A program made the position numbers and the translations under genes. Below are positions 50,001 through 62,433 of a DNA stretch of 64,000 nucleotides, one piece after another. Under the pieces are notes generated by a model that was given only the letters and a program-made list of their open reading frames with translations, did not search any database and was not told the DNA's origin. The stretch spans positions 2,147,501-2,211,500 of the forward strand of contig JARHVA010000224.1 in the NCBI GenBank assembly GCA_037957365.1, read 5' to 3'. This DNA is from Torreya grandis. Its lineage: Eukaryota > Streptophyta > Pinopsida > Cupressales > Taxaceae. How positions within the stretch are numbered: position 1 is the stretch's first letter; the number at the start of each line of letters is the position of its first letter.

Positions 50001-51353
50001 TTAATAAATTGGTGACTTTATCAAGGAGCCTATTTATGTGTAGTATCATTTATTGTAGCATCTGGGATGCTCTATGTATGTAAAATATTAATGTGGTCAT
50101 GAAGCAAAAAGGGTAGGAGTAGGTGTTCGTGGAACCCATCATTGAGTGTTACGTGATTTCTTTGGAACAACAATAATAGGAACAGGTGTAGGTGCTCTGG
50201 GTATTTGAATATGGTATGTAGTAGATAAGGATTCTATAGAACCCATTATGGATCTTTGATGTAATCCTCTCTCAAAATTGGCCTCCTAGTAAAGTGGATT
50301 CCTTTATACTTAACATTGTATGGTGTAAAAACCTTAGTAGGTTTGACAATTAATTGTTTGGGTATAAATCTATCTTGCTTAAGAGGATTCTCACATGGAA
50401 TACTAGAAACTATAATGTTTTGATTGGAATGAATGTATTTAACTCACCCATGCACTATAAAAGGTATCACTAGAAGTTTATGTATAAAATATCATGCCAA
50501 TAACATATCAAAGACACCCATACAAGGTATAAGTGAAAAGGTAATAACCACATGTATGGGAACCACCTGTAAAGGTAATCCAATCTCACCAAGAACCTAT
50601 TCTGAGGTCCCATCAAATGGTCCAACTGATCTAGTAGAAGGGTGTAAATCATTATGAGTATAACCCAAGTGCATAATTAATTTCATGGTGAATTTTTTTC
50701 ACTTGAACCATTATAAATCATGACATTGCATAGAGGCTAGTGATCAAGCTATGCTCAAATGAATAGAGAATTAAGATTTGAGTCATAATCCCTAATCTCA
50801 CTATCATCTAAATTAATATAAGGTATTTGAACCATAGAAGGTTTATTCCACATATAGGTACTAATAATCCCATCTAGTGGGTGTTCATATTGTGATGTAG
50901 TATGATGTGTGTTATATACCATTTGCATTTTTGCATACTTCTTAGAATGGTCTTGCAAAAGATTATTAAATACCTTAAGTTTTTGGTAGTCACTAGGTTT
51001 TGGACCTGATTCCTTTATAGGATCATCAAATATAATATTTTAGTCATCGATAAGGTCTTGTATCTTAAACTTCAAGGTAAAACATCTATAAATAGAATTT
51101 CATGGTCATTGGTCATAATGATAATAATTCACATCATATCCTTTGTTCAAATAAAAGGACTAGAGATATTGTTTAGAATCACCCTTGCCATCTTAAAATT
51201 TGAACTTATGTGCAACAAAACTAGTTGGAAAGGGGTGCAAATATATCATTTGTGTAAGAGGATTATGCAACACCTCTTTTGAATCAATAACATAAGGTTA
51301 TTTCATAGATTTTTATTCAATATTCATCGCATCTTGATTCCTCACTAAGCAAA
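50001..51353 (-). pseudogene. Gypsy-like T protease and gag C-terminus
   Basis: On the minus strand, 51,280-50,990 gives gag C-terminal wording (FTLKFKIQDLIDD, IFDDPIKESG). Then come DHSKKYAKMQMVYNTHH at 50,955 and the protease-like GEIGLPLQV near 50,590, continuing into FIHKLL and IPFIVHGWVKYIHSNQN near 50,480-50,420, which corresponds to the GRPWIH...STLHQKVKF pattern of plant Gypsy proteases. Frames shift repeatedly. The gag part continues across the solo LTR at 54,015. Confidence 0.65.
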
Positions 51354-51358
51354 ATATT

Positions 51359-54009
51359 TGACTATTTGTGGATAATTATAGTGGACACATATGATACTAG
51401 TTTTATTTCTAACTAAGCTTGAGATACATGATGGTACATGATTTATTTATTGTGAGTTGGTTAATGTATGCATTTACATTTTGAGCATATTAATGTGTTG
51501 TTTTATGCTATATGTTTATCATGTGTTATGATCTAACTACCTATGTGTTGTGAAGTGTATGTATAATAAATCATTTCTCAAAGCATACAAGAGGGAAAGC
51601 ATCATCAGAGAGGGTGATGTAGATGGAGATCTCATAGGTCAATAAAGAGTTGGTGAAAATGTTGCACACACCATAGTAGTTAGCACATGGTATAAATGCA
51701 CTAAAAATAGTTTTCTTATGGTGTGTTTATTACTTGCTTGGAGTGTTACTTTCTATGGTTTTCTAGAGTAGGTAAATATCATAATGAATTCTTTTGCATG
51801 TTTGGCACATTTTGTCATTAATGCTAGTAGGAACATTTTTGGCAAAAGTAAATTTAAAATATGGATTATTTCTAATGCTAAAATTGCTATTTGAATTTTC
51901 TATAGTATATTCGAATGTTAATTTAATTTAATAAAATTATGGAATTTTAGCATTCAATATTAAAATATATTAAAAAATAAAAATTTAATTAAAAAGAGGA
52001 AAAAACAAAAAAATTCAATAAAACATTAAAAAATGATTAAAATATAGAAAATCTAAAAAGGAGTTAAATATATTAAAAAGGACAAAAACAAAAATATAAA
52101 GCAAGGGAGAGATGCACCTATTTCACATAGGAAAAGTTTGAAGAAGGGAATCTCATGTATCTTTGGAGGAGAAGGACTAAAAGGGAAGCAAAAGGGGCAC
52201 AACATAGGAAGGAAAGGCATAGAGAAGCAACAATAAATTAACCAAATAGGTGTTGTTTTTTTAATTAATATTTAATTCTTAGCCTATATGATTAAACTAT
52301 GGTGAAATATTTGTGTGTAGAGTGTTTACCTATTTTGTTTATAGTACATTTAAGCCATGAACTATTTATGTATTTTTCCTGTGGTGTACAAAAACCTATA
52401 GTATGCAAAAAAAAATAATAATATATATAAATTATGGATACGTTTAGTCATACATCTAACTATAGGGGTCACTATAATAAGCATAGTCATTGATTTAAAT
52501 AGGAAATCAATTTACAGTCTTAAAACTAAGAACTAGGAGGCGTAGATGAGTATTTTAATATTAAATTCTAGCCATATGGAAAGTTAAAACAACAACATAT
52601 ATGTATTCTAAAAATTCTTAGTATAAAATTTTGCAACATATATGAGTCTTCATCATCACAATATAAAAACATCTAGTATTCTATATGCAACTTCACAATA
52701 CATATATAATGCTTAGTATTCTAAATCACCCAATATTCTAAATCACCTAACATAAAAGTGCCTGGTATTCTAAATTATTGCCTCTATGGATAATTGAACA
52801 TAGTTTACTTATATTCTTTTATGGCATAAATTAAGTGCATTAATTTACCTTGGAAGCAATGAATTATCATTTAATTATGGAGAATCAGAGACCATGTGTA
52901 GTGAACTTGCATTTCAATGCAAAAATTATGTGTATAAAAAAATTTAGAGACCTATTATGGAAGGGAAGTGACCCACATTTGTAGTGACTCTCATTTGCAT
53001 ATATGGTGAGTTGGTATGCAATTGCAACAAATAGTAGATTGTGTCTCATTATATATAAGTAATTATTTTGGTGTACTCAAGGGCATCATACATATAAGAG
53101 TGAATTGTTTCATGTAGGCATTTAGTGACTTAGTGAAAACAACATCCTAATTTGTAACCAAAAAACTATATTAATAAATATTATCTGGCCATAACTTGTT
53201 GGAAAACTCTTATGAAGAAATAGATTGTATAGTGTGTTTGTGATAGTTGAATATACTTTATTCATAAAGGTGTCACTCATTTATTATAGTTTAACTAAAT
53301 ACTTAAGTTAAACTATGATTTTATAATGATTAAGCCATTTTTCATACTTCCTATAACCATTGAACTATACACATCATATTTTGTATATTGGTAAGTACCT
53401 TTATAGGGAGCATAGTATGAATATAGTTAATATGTACAAGGTTGTAGGTATAGAAAATATATCTCTGCATGGACTTGGGTGTTCATATAAAATATTACAT
53501 ATATAGGTGTATAGGGTCATATTCCTAAACTTTTAGTTAATGTATGGTTAAGATGAATCTTAAAATGTCCAAGGGACTAAAACTATAACTCATGTTAAAA
53601 TAGTCTTTTAGAAAATAAAATGAGATGTTTAAATGAATGTTATAACATGTTTATGAGTTCTCTATTTCTATGCAAATTATTGATTGGTTGTTAGTTATAT
53701 TAAATTTAGTTTTGAATACTTGTGAGTGATACATATTATATGAGTGTTAATATGTATAAATTCTTAGTTGTAGACTTGTACCAGCTGTAGCTGAGTTAAT
53801 ATAATTACATTTTATACTTACATTTTGATGTGCTCTCATTATATTAGAGATCAAAATATGTGATGTCATATGCTTGTTTTCTTTTATCATGCATTGAGTA
53901 TTTCATATGATCTCTATAGATTCTCATGGTGTAATCTATATTTGGAATATGTGTTTAATTAAAAGAAAAATTCATGTATTTCTTTGTCTAACCTAGCGAG
54001 GTTGTTACA
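51359..54009 (-). mobile_element. Solo LTR inserted in T gag
   Basis: It is 2,651 bp. Its right end complement reads TGTAACAACCTCGCTAGG and its left end is TGACTATTTGTGG, giving TG...CA termini. Both flanks are ATATT (51,354-51,358 and 54,010-54,014), a perfect 5-bp target-site duplication. Removing it joins the T gag reading frame on either side. No coding domain was found inside; it has an A-rich patch at 51,950-52,100. Confidence 0.88.
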
Positions 54010-54014
54010 ATATT

Positions 54015-54668
54015 TGTAACCTTAGTTTGTTAAAGTTTTATAATTTGGAAAAGAGCTTGTGCCTCTTGGTATTTTAGTTTAGACACTTGATAAGTCACCA
54101 AAGGAGGTGTACCCATAGGTTGGGTAGATATAGACATTGAAACTAGCAATTGGGTTGAAATATTTTGTTTCCCCATGTAAGATGTGGCAATAGTAGTTTT
54201 AGGGAACAAAGGTTGAAATACATATCTTGTGCCCCCATAATAAGTATGAAGTTGTAATGTGCACAAGGGGAGGGTTGTTGACCTATGGGGATGACCCATA
54301 GCTCAAATACCATGATTAATATATGGACCTAATTGGTCATCCATGATTTTTTGTTTTTTAGTTTCTAATATGGATTTTAGGATTTTATCAAAATATTTAG
54401 GGTCTTGACGAATGCATTCATGAAATAATGTAATATCTTGCACTTGCTCATGATCTATTTTTTCATGTTCTTTAGTTTCATTGGATTCATAGTTTTCATT
54501 TTTAGGATCTTCCTCTATGGTATATTCATCAACATGTTCCTCATTCTCAACATGGGTATCATCATGTACCATGGGATTAGGTTCCTCATTGGTTTGATAC
54601 ATCTTAGGTGGTAGGAGGGGAAGCTCAATGTGTTCAACAGACACACATCCCAATTTAGGGATATGCAT
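54015..54668 (-). pseudogene. Gypsy-like T gag N-terminus
   Basis: Two long open segments, 54,668-54,303 and 54,299-54,030, are separated by one in-frame TAG. The first opens at ATG 54,668 (MHIPKLGCVSVEHIELPLLP) and is very acidic in its middle (DTHVENEEHVDEYTIEEDPK). The second has TTLPLCTLQLHTYYGGTRYV and SISTQPMGTPPLVTYQVSK. The position, right after the LTR and leader, and the downstream protease mark it as gag. The sequence is not close to any gag I can name. Confidence 0.65.
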
Positions 54669-54772
54669 AGTTTACAAGTAAAATAGTATATAAAAAAATA
54701 ATCTAAAACCCTAGCTAACTAAAAACCCTATGAATCAAAAAAAATACATTTATACAAATCAGGTTCACCAAA
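54669..54772 (-). other. T leader and primer-binding site
   Basis: The complement reads TTTGGTGAACCTGA directly next to the LTR end CAAACA, where a tRNA primer-binding site is expected. I cannot assign the tRNA. The leader then runs about 100 bases to the gag ATG. Confidence 0.6.
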
Positions 54773-55129
54773 TGTTTGACCCTAAATTGGGATATGGATC
54801 CTATTGGGATAGATATGGTTAATAATATAGAAATGAATAAGCACAAGGGTGATAAATAGATCTATAAAAAGATAATTAATTGTAAAACTATGATAGAACA
54901 TATACTAAATTTATTATACTGAGATATGCTTAAAATGGAAAGTACAACTATGATAGATATTATAATGATAAATAAATAAGATAATTAACTAAATATGATG
55001 TTAATAAAAATTTGGATCTAAAGTATGTAGGAATAAAATTGGGAGAATGTTTTGAAATAGTAATCAAATTTTGGATTAAGTATCCCTATAGCCATCAATA
55101 CTTACATCACCCTGGGACACTTGAAAATG
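54773..55129 (-). mobile_element. T 5' LTR, truncated
   Basis: It matches the T LTR pieces at 23,693 and 38,674 from TGTTTGACCCTAAATTGGG through GGATTAAGTATCCCTATAG. Similarity fades at the poly-T run, so most of this LTR is missing. Confidence 0.8.
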
Positions 55130-55157
55130 TTTTTTTTTTTTTTTTTTTTTTTTTTTT
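55130..55157. repeat. Poly-T run of 28
   Basis: Twenty-eight consecutive T lie between the truncated T LTR and the N element. It may be the complement of a retroposed poly-A tail or simple slippage. No LINE or SINE body is recognisable beside it. Confidence 0.9.
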
Positions 55158-55170
55158 CTGAGCTCTTTGT

Positions 55171-56696
55171 TGTAATGTCCCCTTTCTCCAAAACGTGACT
55201 TTTCAAGAATACAATTATCCTATTATATTCCCATCGGCTAATTCAAGTGTTATAAGCGAATAATAGTGTGGGGATCATTATACATAGATATTATTCACTG
55301 ACACTATTCACATGTCAATATTCACTATTACTATTCATGATGACATGGTAGGGCACTATTCATGGGGACATGGCAGGTGACTCAGTGGTGACAAGGCAAA
55401 ATGATGTGGAAGTTGACATGGCATGTGATGTGGAAGATGATACAACTTTTGATGAATCAAGGAGGTGACTTGTGGAGTGATGTGGTATGACCCACATGAT
55501 ACATGTTAAGAGGTGGGGCATAGTACTCCACTTTGTGATTAAAAATGAATATTTTATTGAGTCAGATGCTATGTGAAGATAAGGGTGAATATTTATGGTG
55601 CCATGCTTTGGAGGAATAGAGTATATGAATGTAAAGACATTTTGAAAGGGTTAAAAGGTGATAGGATATTGTCTCCCACTCATTGGGATCACATGGGAGA
55701 AGATGATAAAGACAACACTATTCTTGGTTGTTCACATGTGTGAATGAAGAGGACTTTTTGGAAGCATATGGATGATTGGGAACAAGAAAAAAGAGGGTGG
55801 ATACCTTTTGGAGTTTCTTGCATAATAATACAACCACCCCACATGAGTTTACTATGCCCACTTGGAGTATGGTGCAATTTTCCTTCTCTCCTTCATTTCA
55901 AGCTTGAGGAATTCTCCATTGTGTTTTATATAAATATGGAGATCTTACTTTGTTTGAGTATTCTTTTGATAAACCCCCAAACCCCCTTTGTAATTGAACT
56001 TGCATGTTCAATCCTCCCTCTCTATGGATTTTTTCATTGAGCTGTATTACTAGTCAAGGTGGTGAAATAAATTCCACCCTCATTAGTTGAGATGATTCCA
56101 TCCAGGAATTGTATTAGAGCTTCATGAAGATTTACTATTCAAGGTGGTGAGAATGATTCCAACCTCACTAGTTATATTATATTTTCCATTTGCATGTGTT
56201 TCAAGTGTGTAAGTGTGTGGATCTTCTTTGTGTGTGGTGTTTTCTTTAGAGGAGTCTTCTCTATTTGGTATTGTAATTTCTTTATAAGTTTGTCATATTT
56301 TTATGTCATCAATTTGTAAGTGTTAATCCTATTATAGTGAGAAGTATTGGGAGTGTGTGTGATTTTATATACCATTATCATTGGTGTGATATCTTATTTG
56401 TAATGTTTGGGAGTGTTTCCCTATTTGAATATATATGTTAGTTTCCATTTTGTGGATTTTCATTATAATATCAATTTTATATGTTTTACTTCCTTATTGT
56501 GCCATTATGAGAGAGTGCGTGCATCTCAATATGTTTTTAGCAACCATATTTAATGAGGGTTTTAAAGAAATGTGTTGTTAATCACCAATATAAAATTTTA
56601 TGTGTTTAGGTGGTTTTAGGAAGTGGTTTTATGGTTTATTTTGGGTTTGTCATGTTTTATGTGTTTGTAGCAAATATTCTTGTTCAAGATATTTCA
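55171..56696 (+). mobile_element. N 5' LTR
   Basis: It runs TGTAATGTCCCC ... CAAGATATTTCA, 1,526 bp, and is followed by GTGGTATTAGATCT, a decayed primer-binding site. It pairs with 58,148-59,630. Flanking bases TTTGT (left) and TTTTC (right of the partner) do not match as a clean target duplication. Confidence 0.88.
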
Positions 56697-58147
56697 GTGG
56701 TATTAGATCTATGTATCCTACCATCCTGTGTAGGTTGTGTTGTAGGTTTATCTATAGTAGAGTTTTTGTTTTTATTTTTATGTTGTATATGTATTTGTTG
56801 ACATAGGGATCATAGAGTGGAGGCAACTTCCAAGATTTTTGACTACAAAAGAAGAATTACTGAGAAAAAGAGAAAATGACCAAATTTTTCTAAAAAGGAA
56901 TGAAAATTCTAAACACCTTGAGTTGATAATTCAATAGTTGAGAGGAGGATACTTTTAGGCAAAGATCCCCAAGAAGTTAGAAGCTTCCAAGCAACCAAAG
57001 TTTAAAAGTGCAAAGGTACCCATCTTTCCAAAAGAGGAACAAGGGCTCGAACCAGAGCCTCAAAAGACTGTGAAGAAAGAAGAATCCAAAGAAGTTTCTA
57101 CAAGGAAAGAAGAGCATATCAAAAATAAGATGAGAAGAAATACTATTTTCTTCATATGCAAGGAGTCTATGGAACCTAGCCACAAATTCAAGAACAAAGA
57201 ATGGGCTGAAATTAGAGACATTGTGATGGAGGAGAATAAGAAATAAAAAAATACTTGAACCTGAGGCACTCCAAGCCATGGAGGTTGAAGGTATAAATTC
57301 TTTGAAAATATAAAATATCTCATTGATATATAATGCTTGTATGTATCAAAAAAATCTATTAGAAGCATGTGTAAAAGGATCCATCATCCAAATAGAAGTA
57401 GAAGAAGATGTTCCTATCCAATGAGCACCTATGCCACATGAGGAGGATTTTCAGACAAGTGGTGAAAACATCCCAGAAGAAGAGTAAGTATCCATGGTGG
57501 ACGTGTTGGATATGGAGGTGGTGCATGCAAATGCACACCATGAGCCTATAACCATGAATGTTGAGGTGTTGATGGATGATGAGGAAAGTCACCTTATAGA
57601 TTTTGGTCACGTGTTAGAAGATCTATAAGCTTCAAACTTGCAGTCAAAAAAGGAAGCCTTGGAATAATACATATTCCAAATAAAATTTGTAAAGGAGGTG
57701 CTTGTTCAATAAGCACTAATCAATCTCCCAAAGATTGAGTTGATTACATGTGAGGCATCCACTAGTAGAGAGGATGATGAGGAACCAAAATTTTAGGAGA
57801 AATCAAGGATCCTCACATACATTAGTGAAGATATTTCCCATGAGAATGGGAAGAATGAAGATGTAGCTACGTTGGAAAGTGAGATTGCTAAGCTCACTCA
57901 ATGGATGAAGGAGTTGATCATGTATATGGTAGCTCTAATATGTGGTGAGGATGTTACAGTCAAGATGGAGAGTGTGCTTCCAATTCTTCATGAAATCCAA
58001 ATTTGGAAATAAAGGCTCATTCTATCATGAGAAGGTTTGAGGAAGGAGGATTACAAACTCCCACAGTTGGTTTGGGATCTAGGTATTTAGATCCATGAAT
58101 TTAAATTTAATTTCTTGAAGACAAGCAATCTTTGGGAAGGGGTTATT
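56697..58147 (+). pseudogene. N interior with unfamiliar acidic protein remnant
   Basis: The interior is only 1.45 kb. Plus-strand pieces read EPEALQAMEVEGINSLK (near 57,260), EACVKGSIIQIEVEEDVPIQ (57,364), NVEVLMDDEESHLIDFGHVL (57,560), and ATLESEIAKLTQWMKELIMY (57,870) followed by ICGEDVTVKMESVLPILHEI. The last part looks like a coiled coil. No gag zinc knuckle, protease, RT or integrase is present, so the element is non-autonomous. A polypurine tract GGGAAGGGG (58,135-58,143) precedes the second LTR. I do not recognise the protein. Confidence 0.6.
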
Positions 58148-59630
58148 TGTAATGTCCCCTTTTTACCAAATGTGACATTTCAAGAATAAAATTAACCTAT
58201 TTTATTCTCATAGGCTAATTCAAGTGTTGTAAGGGAATACTTTACTATTCATTAAAACTATTCACATGTCAATATTCATGATGACATGTTAGGTCACTAT
58301 TTATGGTGACATGGTAGGTGACTCAGTGGTGACATGGCAAAGTTATTTGGAAGGTGACATGGAATATGATGTGGAAGATGATACAACTAATGATTTATTA
58401 AGAAGGTGACTAATGGAGTGATGTATCATGACCCACATGATTCATGTGAAGAGGTGGGGCATAGTACTCCACTTTGTGACTAAAAATGAATATTTTACTG
58501 AGTCACATGCTATGTGAAGACAAGGGTCAATATTTATGGCACCACACTTTGGAGTATTAGTTTTTATAAATGTGAATACCTTTTGAAAGGGTCAAAAAGT
58601 TATTATATCTTTTCTCTTACTCATTGGGATCACATGGGAGAAGATGACAAAGACAACACTATTCTTAGTAGTTCACATGTGTGAATGAAGAGGAACTTTT
58701 GGAATCATATGGATGATGGAGAGAAAAGATAAAAGAGGGTGGATACCTTTTGGACTTTCTTTCACAAAAAGACAACCACCCCACCTGGGTTTACTATGCC
58801 CACTTGGAGTATAGTGAAATTTTCCTTCTCTCCAATCATTTCAAGCTTGTGGCATTTTCCATTGTGTTTTATATAAATATGGAGCTCTTCCCTTTGTTTT
58901 ATAATTATGTTGATAATCCTAGAAACCTAGTTTATAATTGAAATTTCATTTTCAATCCTCCCTCTCTATGGATTTGTCCATTGAGTTGTATTACTAGTCA
59001 AGGTGGTGAAATGGACTTCACCCTCACTAGTTGAGACAATTCCATCCAGGAATTTTATTAGAGCTTCATGTAGATTTACTAGTCAATGTGGTGAGATTGA
59101 TTCCACCCTCATGATTTTTATTATATTTTCCATTTCAAGTGTGCAAATGTGTGGAGATTCTTTGTGTGTGGTGTTTTCTTTGGAGGAGTCTTCTCCATTT
59201 GGTATTGTAATATCTTAATAAGTTTGTCATAGTTTTATGTCATGAATTTTTAAGAGTGTTAATCCTATTGTAGTGAGAATTATTAAGAGTATGTGTGAAT
59301 GTATCCATCATAATCATTGGTTTGATATCTTATTTTTAATGTTTGGGAGTGTTTCCATATTCAAATACATATGTTAGTTTCCATTTTATGGCTTTTCATT
59401 ATAATATCAATTTTATAAATTGTACTTCCTTATTGTGCCATTATGAGAGAGTGTGTGCATGTCAATGTCTTTAGAAACCATATTGTATGAGGGTTTTAAT
59501 GAAATGTGTTACTAATCACCAATCTGAAATTTTTTGTGTTTAGGTGATTTTAGGAAGTGGTTTTGTGGTTTAGTTTGGGTTTGTTATGTTTTATGTGTTT
59601 GTAGTAAATATCCTTGTCCAGGATATTTCA
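58148..59630 (+). mobile_element. N 3' LTR
   Basis: It is 1,483 bp, TGTAATGTCCCC ... CAGGATATTTCA. It is collinear with 55,171-56,696, with small indels. Confidence 0.88.
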
Positions 59631-59787
59631 TTTTCATTGGTGATATTCTTATACATTGTGAATTTTAACCTATACATATTCAAGGGGTGTTACATTACCA
59701 ATGTATATCACATAAAGTTTGGTAATTAGTTCCGTTCTACACCATGGATCTTAGTTTAGTTTTGCTTCTTACACCATTCATCTATCA
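59631..59787. other. Spacer between N and Copia C3
   Basis: No LTR or domain was identified. It contains CAAGGGGTGTTACA at 59,681-59,694, whose complement TGTAACACCCC looks like an LTR start, but no partner was found. Confidence 0.3.
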
Positions 59788-62158
59788 TGAGTGCAAATTC
59801 AAAGTACAAATCCTATTGAGGAGCAAAGGCTTACACCAAACATGATGGGTAGAAAAATTGAATTGACACCTGATGTAGATATGGTGAAGTGGTATAATCA
59901 AAGTGACAAATCCTGCATTATGCCTATCTATGTTTTTTGACTTAGTTTTTATATCAAATATACATCAACTCCAAATCAAGTGTGGACCTTATTAAATAAA
60001 TTATTTGGAAATCAAGATGAAAGGAGGGGTCATGGGTTGGATAATGAGCTCATTATTTTGATCCTATGTGAATTTTATATGATACAATACTTATTCACAA
60101 AGTTCAAATCACTTAGGTTATAGTTGAAACTTTGCAACATTAAAAAAAATGATGATCAATTAATTCTTTCCATCCTTGCTAAATTGGGATGTGACTATTA
60201 TGTATTGTTGACTTAACTCAGGAACAAGACAAGCTCACTCAAATAGGTGCACTAAATTCCTCCAAATCTCATGCCTTATTTGTGAGTCATGATAAATAGA
60301 ATGATTCTAGTACCAAGGAGAAGAAAAACAAATAAAGACGTAGAGTAAAGAAAGGGTCAGTAATCTAATGCTAAGTTAAAAGCATCAAAAGAGTCCTCCT
60401 CTTCATATAAAAAACCCAAAAAGGAGTGACTCACATGTGGCTATTGCAAGAAATATGGGCATGATGAAGCCAAATACATGAAGAAACAAATTAACCAACT
60501 AAAAAAACAATCAAGAAACACAATATCAATGTCCCTAATTCTTCCACTCAAAATTCATCAGCACAAGGGTCTTGTAAGGCCAAATATAGTAAAAAGGGAA
60601 AATATAAGGGCAATACACTTATTACAATTTCATCCTAGCCTTCCACATGGGTTATTGATTATGATGAATCACACCATGTAGCTTCATCATAAGACATGTT
60701 CATAATCTATGAGCCTTGTTCTATGCCTTCCATGGAATTTATTAGGAGTAGATCTATTGAAGTGAATGATGGGATATTTCATGATGTTATATATGTTTCC
60801 TCTTTATCCACCAATCTCTTATCTTTTTACCAAATCACTCACATATATTTGGGTAATAGAGTTGAGTTTAAACCCAATTATGTGGTTATTAGGAAAGTTA
60901 ATAATGACTCTATTATTACATTTGGGAAAGCAGATCACTAATATAGGTTGTATACTTTCTCACATTTTTCTTCTAATCAACCCTCTAATACATTGCTCAC
61001 TCATTCAGATGAGGTGAGTAAATTATGGCATGAGTGATTTGACCATCTCAATTACCGTTACCTAGAAAAAATCAATCATCAAGACATGGTTTCAGGGTTT
61101 CCATGAGTTAATTTTTTTTATAAAGTTTTCTAGGGTTACATTGTTGGTAAGCATCTAGAGGAAAAGTATGACAAGGTAAAATCATAGAGACCTAAATAGA
61201 TATTAGAGATTGTTCATAATGACATTGTTGGCCCATTTCCAAAACCTTAATTCAATAGGACTAAGCACATGCTTACCTTAATCAATGACTTTTGGAGGTA
61301 TACTTTAATGTACTTTTTAAAGAAAAAACTAGATGTCTTTGACCATTTTTAGGACTTCAAAGAAATTATAGAGAAATAATTAGGTAAATCCATTAAGATT
61401 TTATGCATCGATAATGGTGGTGAGTATGTAAATAACCATTTTGATTAATTCTATACATTAGATGGGATTGAAATACAACGTACAGTTCCATATAGTCCTT
61501 AATAGAATGATGTTATAGAGCACAAGAATGGGTCCTTAAATAAAATAACCAACTATATGCTACACTCCAAGTCTCTTGCACCTTAGTATTGGGTCAAGGC
61601 CATTAGGTGTAATTTTTATATCTAGAATTGAGTTCCTCACAAAGAATTGAAGGGAGTCACTTATTTTGAAGCTTTAAATAGTCAGAAACCAATAGTAGAG
61701 CACTTCTAAGTGTTTGGTTCACTTGTTATAACTCACATTCCCAAGAAGAAATGTAAGGCATTGGGACCTCAGAGTCAGTCTTACATATTCATTTGATATC
61801 ATAAGGGTGTTAAGGGATACAATATTTTTCATCCCACCACTCATGAGTTGTTCATTGTGAGGAGTGTTCATTTTATAAAGGGTCATTTAGACTCCACACT
61901 TGACACCTCTCACCCTTCCTTATATGCACTTGGATTTGATGATAGTTTTAATGATTTAGATCTACCTGATCAACCTTCCAATGACCCTGATTCTTCTTTT
62001 AGTTATGATAATGAGAGTAGTGATGAGGTTTCTCCTCCTCCTTCCAAATTATCTTCAAATGATGAGGAATCTCTTCCTAACTCTTTAAGCATTGGTCCTT
62101 TTTGGGCTAGACAATGTGAGGATCCTTCTGCACAAATTTATGAATTACAAACAAAATG
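59788..62158 (+). pseudogene. Copia element C3: gag, protease, integrase
   Basis: ATG 59,788 opens gag (MSANSKYKS), which continues with KYTSTPNQVWTLLNKLFGNQ near 59,980. A zinc knuckle near 60,436 reads CGYCKKYGHDEAKY, its last Cys changed to Tyr. Protease reads WVIDYDESHHVASS near 60,650. Then come the 81-codon open segment 60,696-60,941 (SIEVNDGIFHDVIYVSSLST, LLSFYQITH), integrase with HNDIVGPFP (Asp at 61,221) and IDNGGEY (Asp at 61,409), and an open linker of 103 codons (61,848-62,159) rich in Asp and Ser. RT and RNase H are missing after 62,158. The wording differs from C1/C2, so this is another Copia lineage. Confidence 0.9.
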
Positions 62159-62419
62159 AACTTTTGAAAATAACCCAGAATAAACTTTAAATTATAGGCC
62201 ACTTCAAGGGGACAACCTCCTTTGAGAAAGATAAATACAATAATATTCGTGGATACCTTAATTAGGCCTCAACACTTACTTAAATATGAAATCTATTCTA
62301 ACAACTACTAATTTCCATGTATGTGGGATAATTCAAGGGACAACTTACAAATCATATGCATCTATAGAGATTAACACACTAATAATGCAAAGAGAAGGGT
62401 AGGAAACAGTTTCCTAACA
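62159..62419 (-). mobile_element. 3' LTR end of chromodomain Gypsy G2 (partial)
   Basis: The right boundary is clear: the complement starts TGTTAGGAAACTGTTTCC at 62,419, next to a polypurine tract AAGGGGAATGGGA (complement of 62,420-62,432). The left boundary is not visible. The first bases here may still belong to C3, and the LTR is probably truncated. Confidence 0.55.
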
Positions 62420-62433
62420 TCCCATTCCCCTTA

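Noticed and set aside
54004..54020. 17-base palindrome GTTACAA-TAT-TTGTAAC as a terminator or operator
   Set aside because: It is created by the solo LTR end plus its target duplication, so it needs no separate function.
56600..56806. Two overlapping Cys/Val-rich plus-strand frames
   Set aside because: They cross the end of the N LTR and its leader, and match nothing known.
57060..57368. 102-codon Phe-rich minus-strand frame inside N
   Set aside because: It is complementary to the purine-rich N interior, whose plus strand is flanked by correctly oriented primer site and polypurine tract.
55166..59635. Target-site duplication for element N
   Set aside because: The flanks TTTGT and TTTTC share only three of five bases, so I do not claim it.
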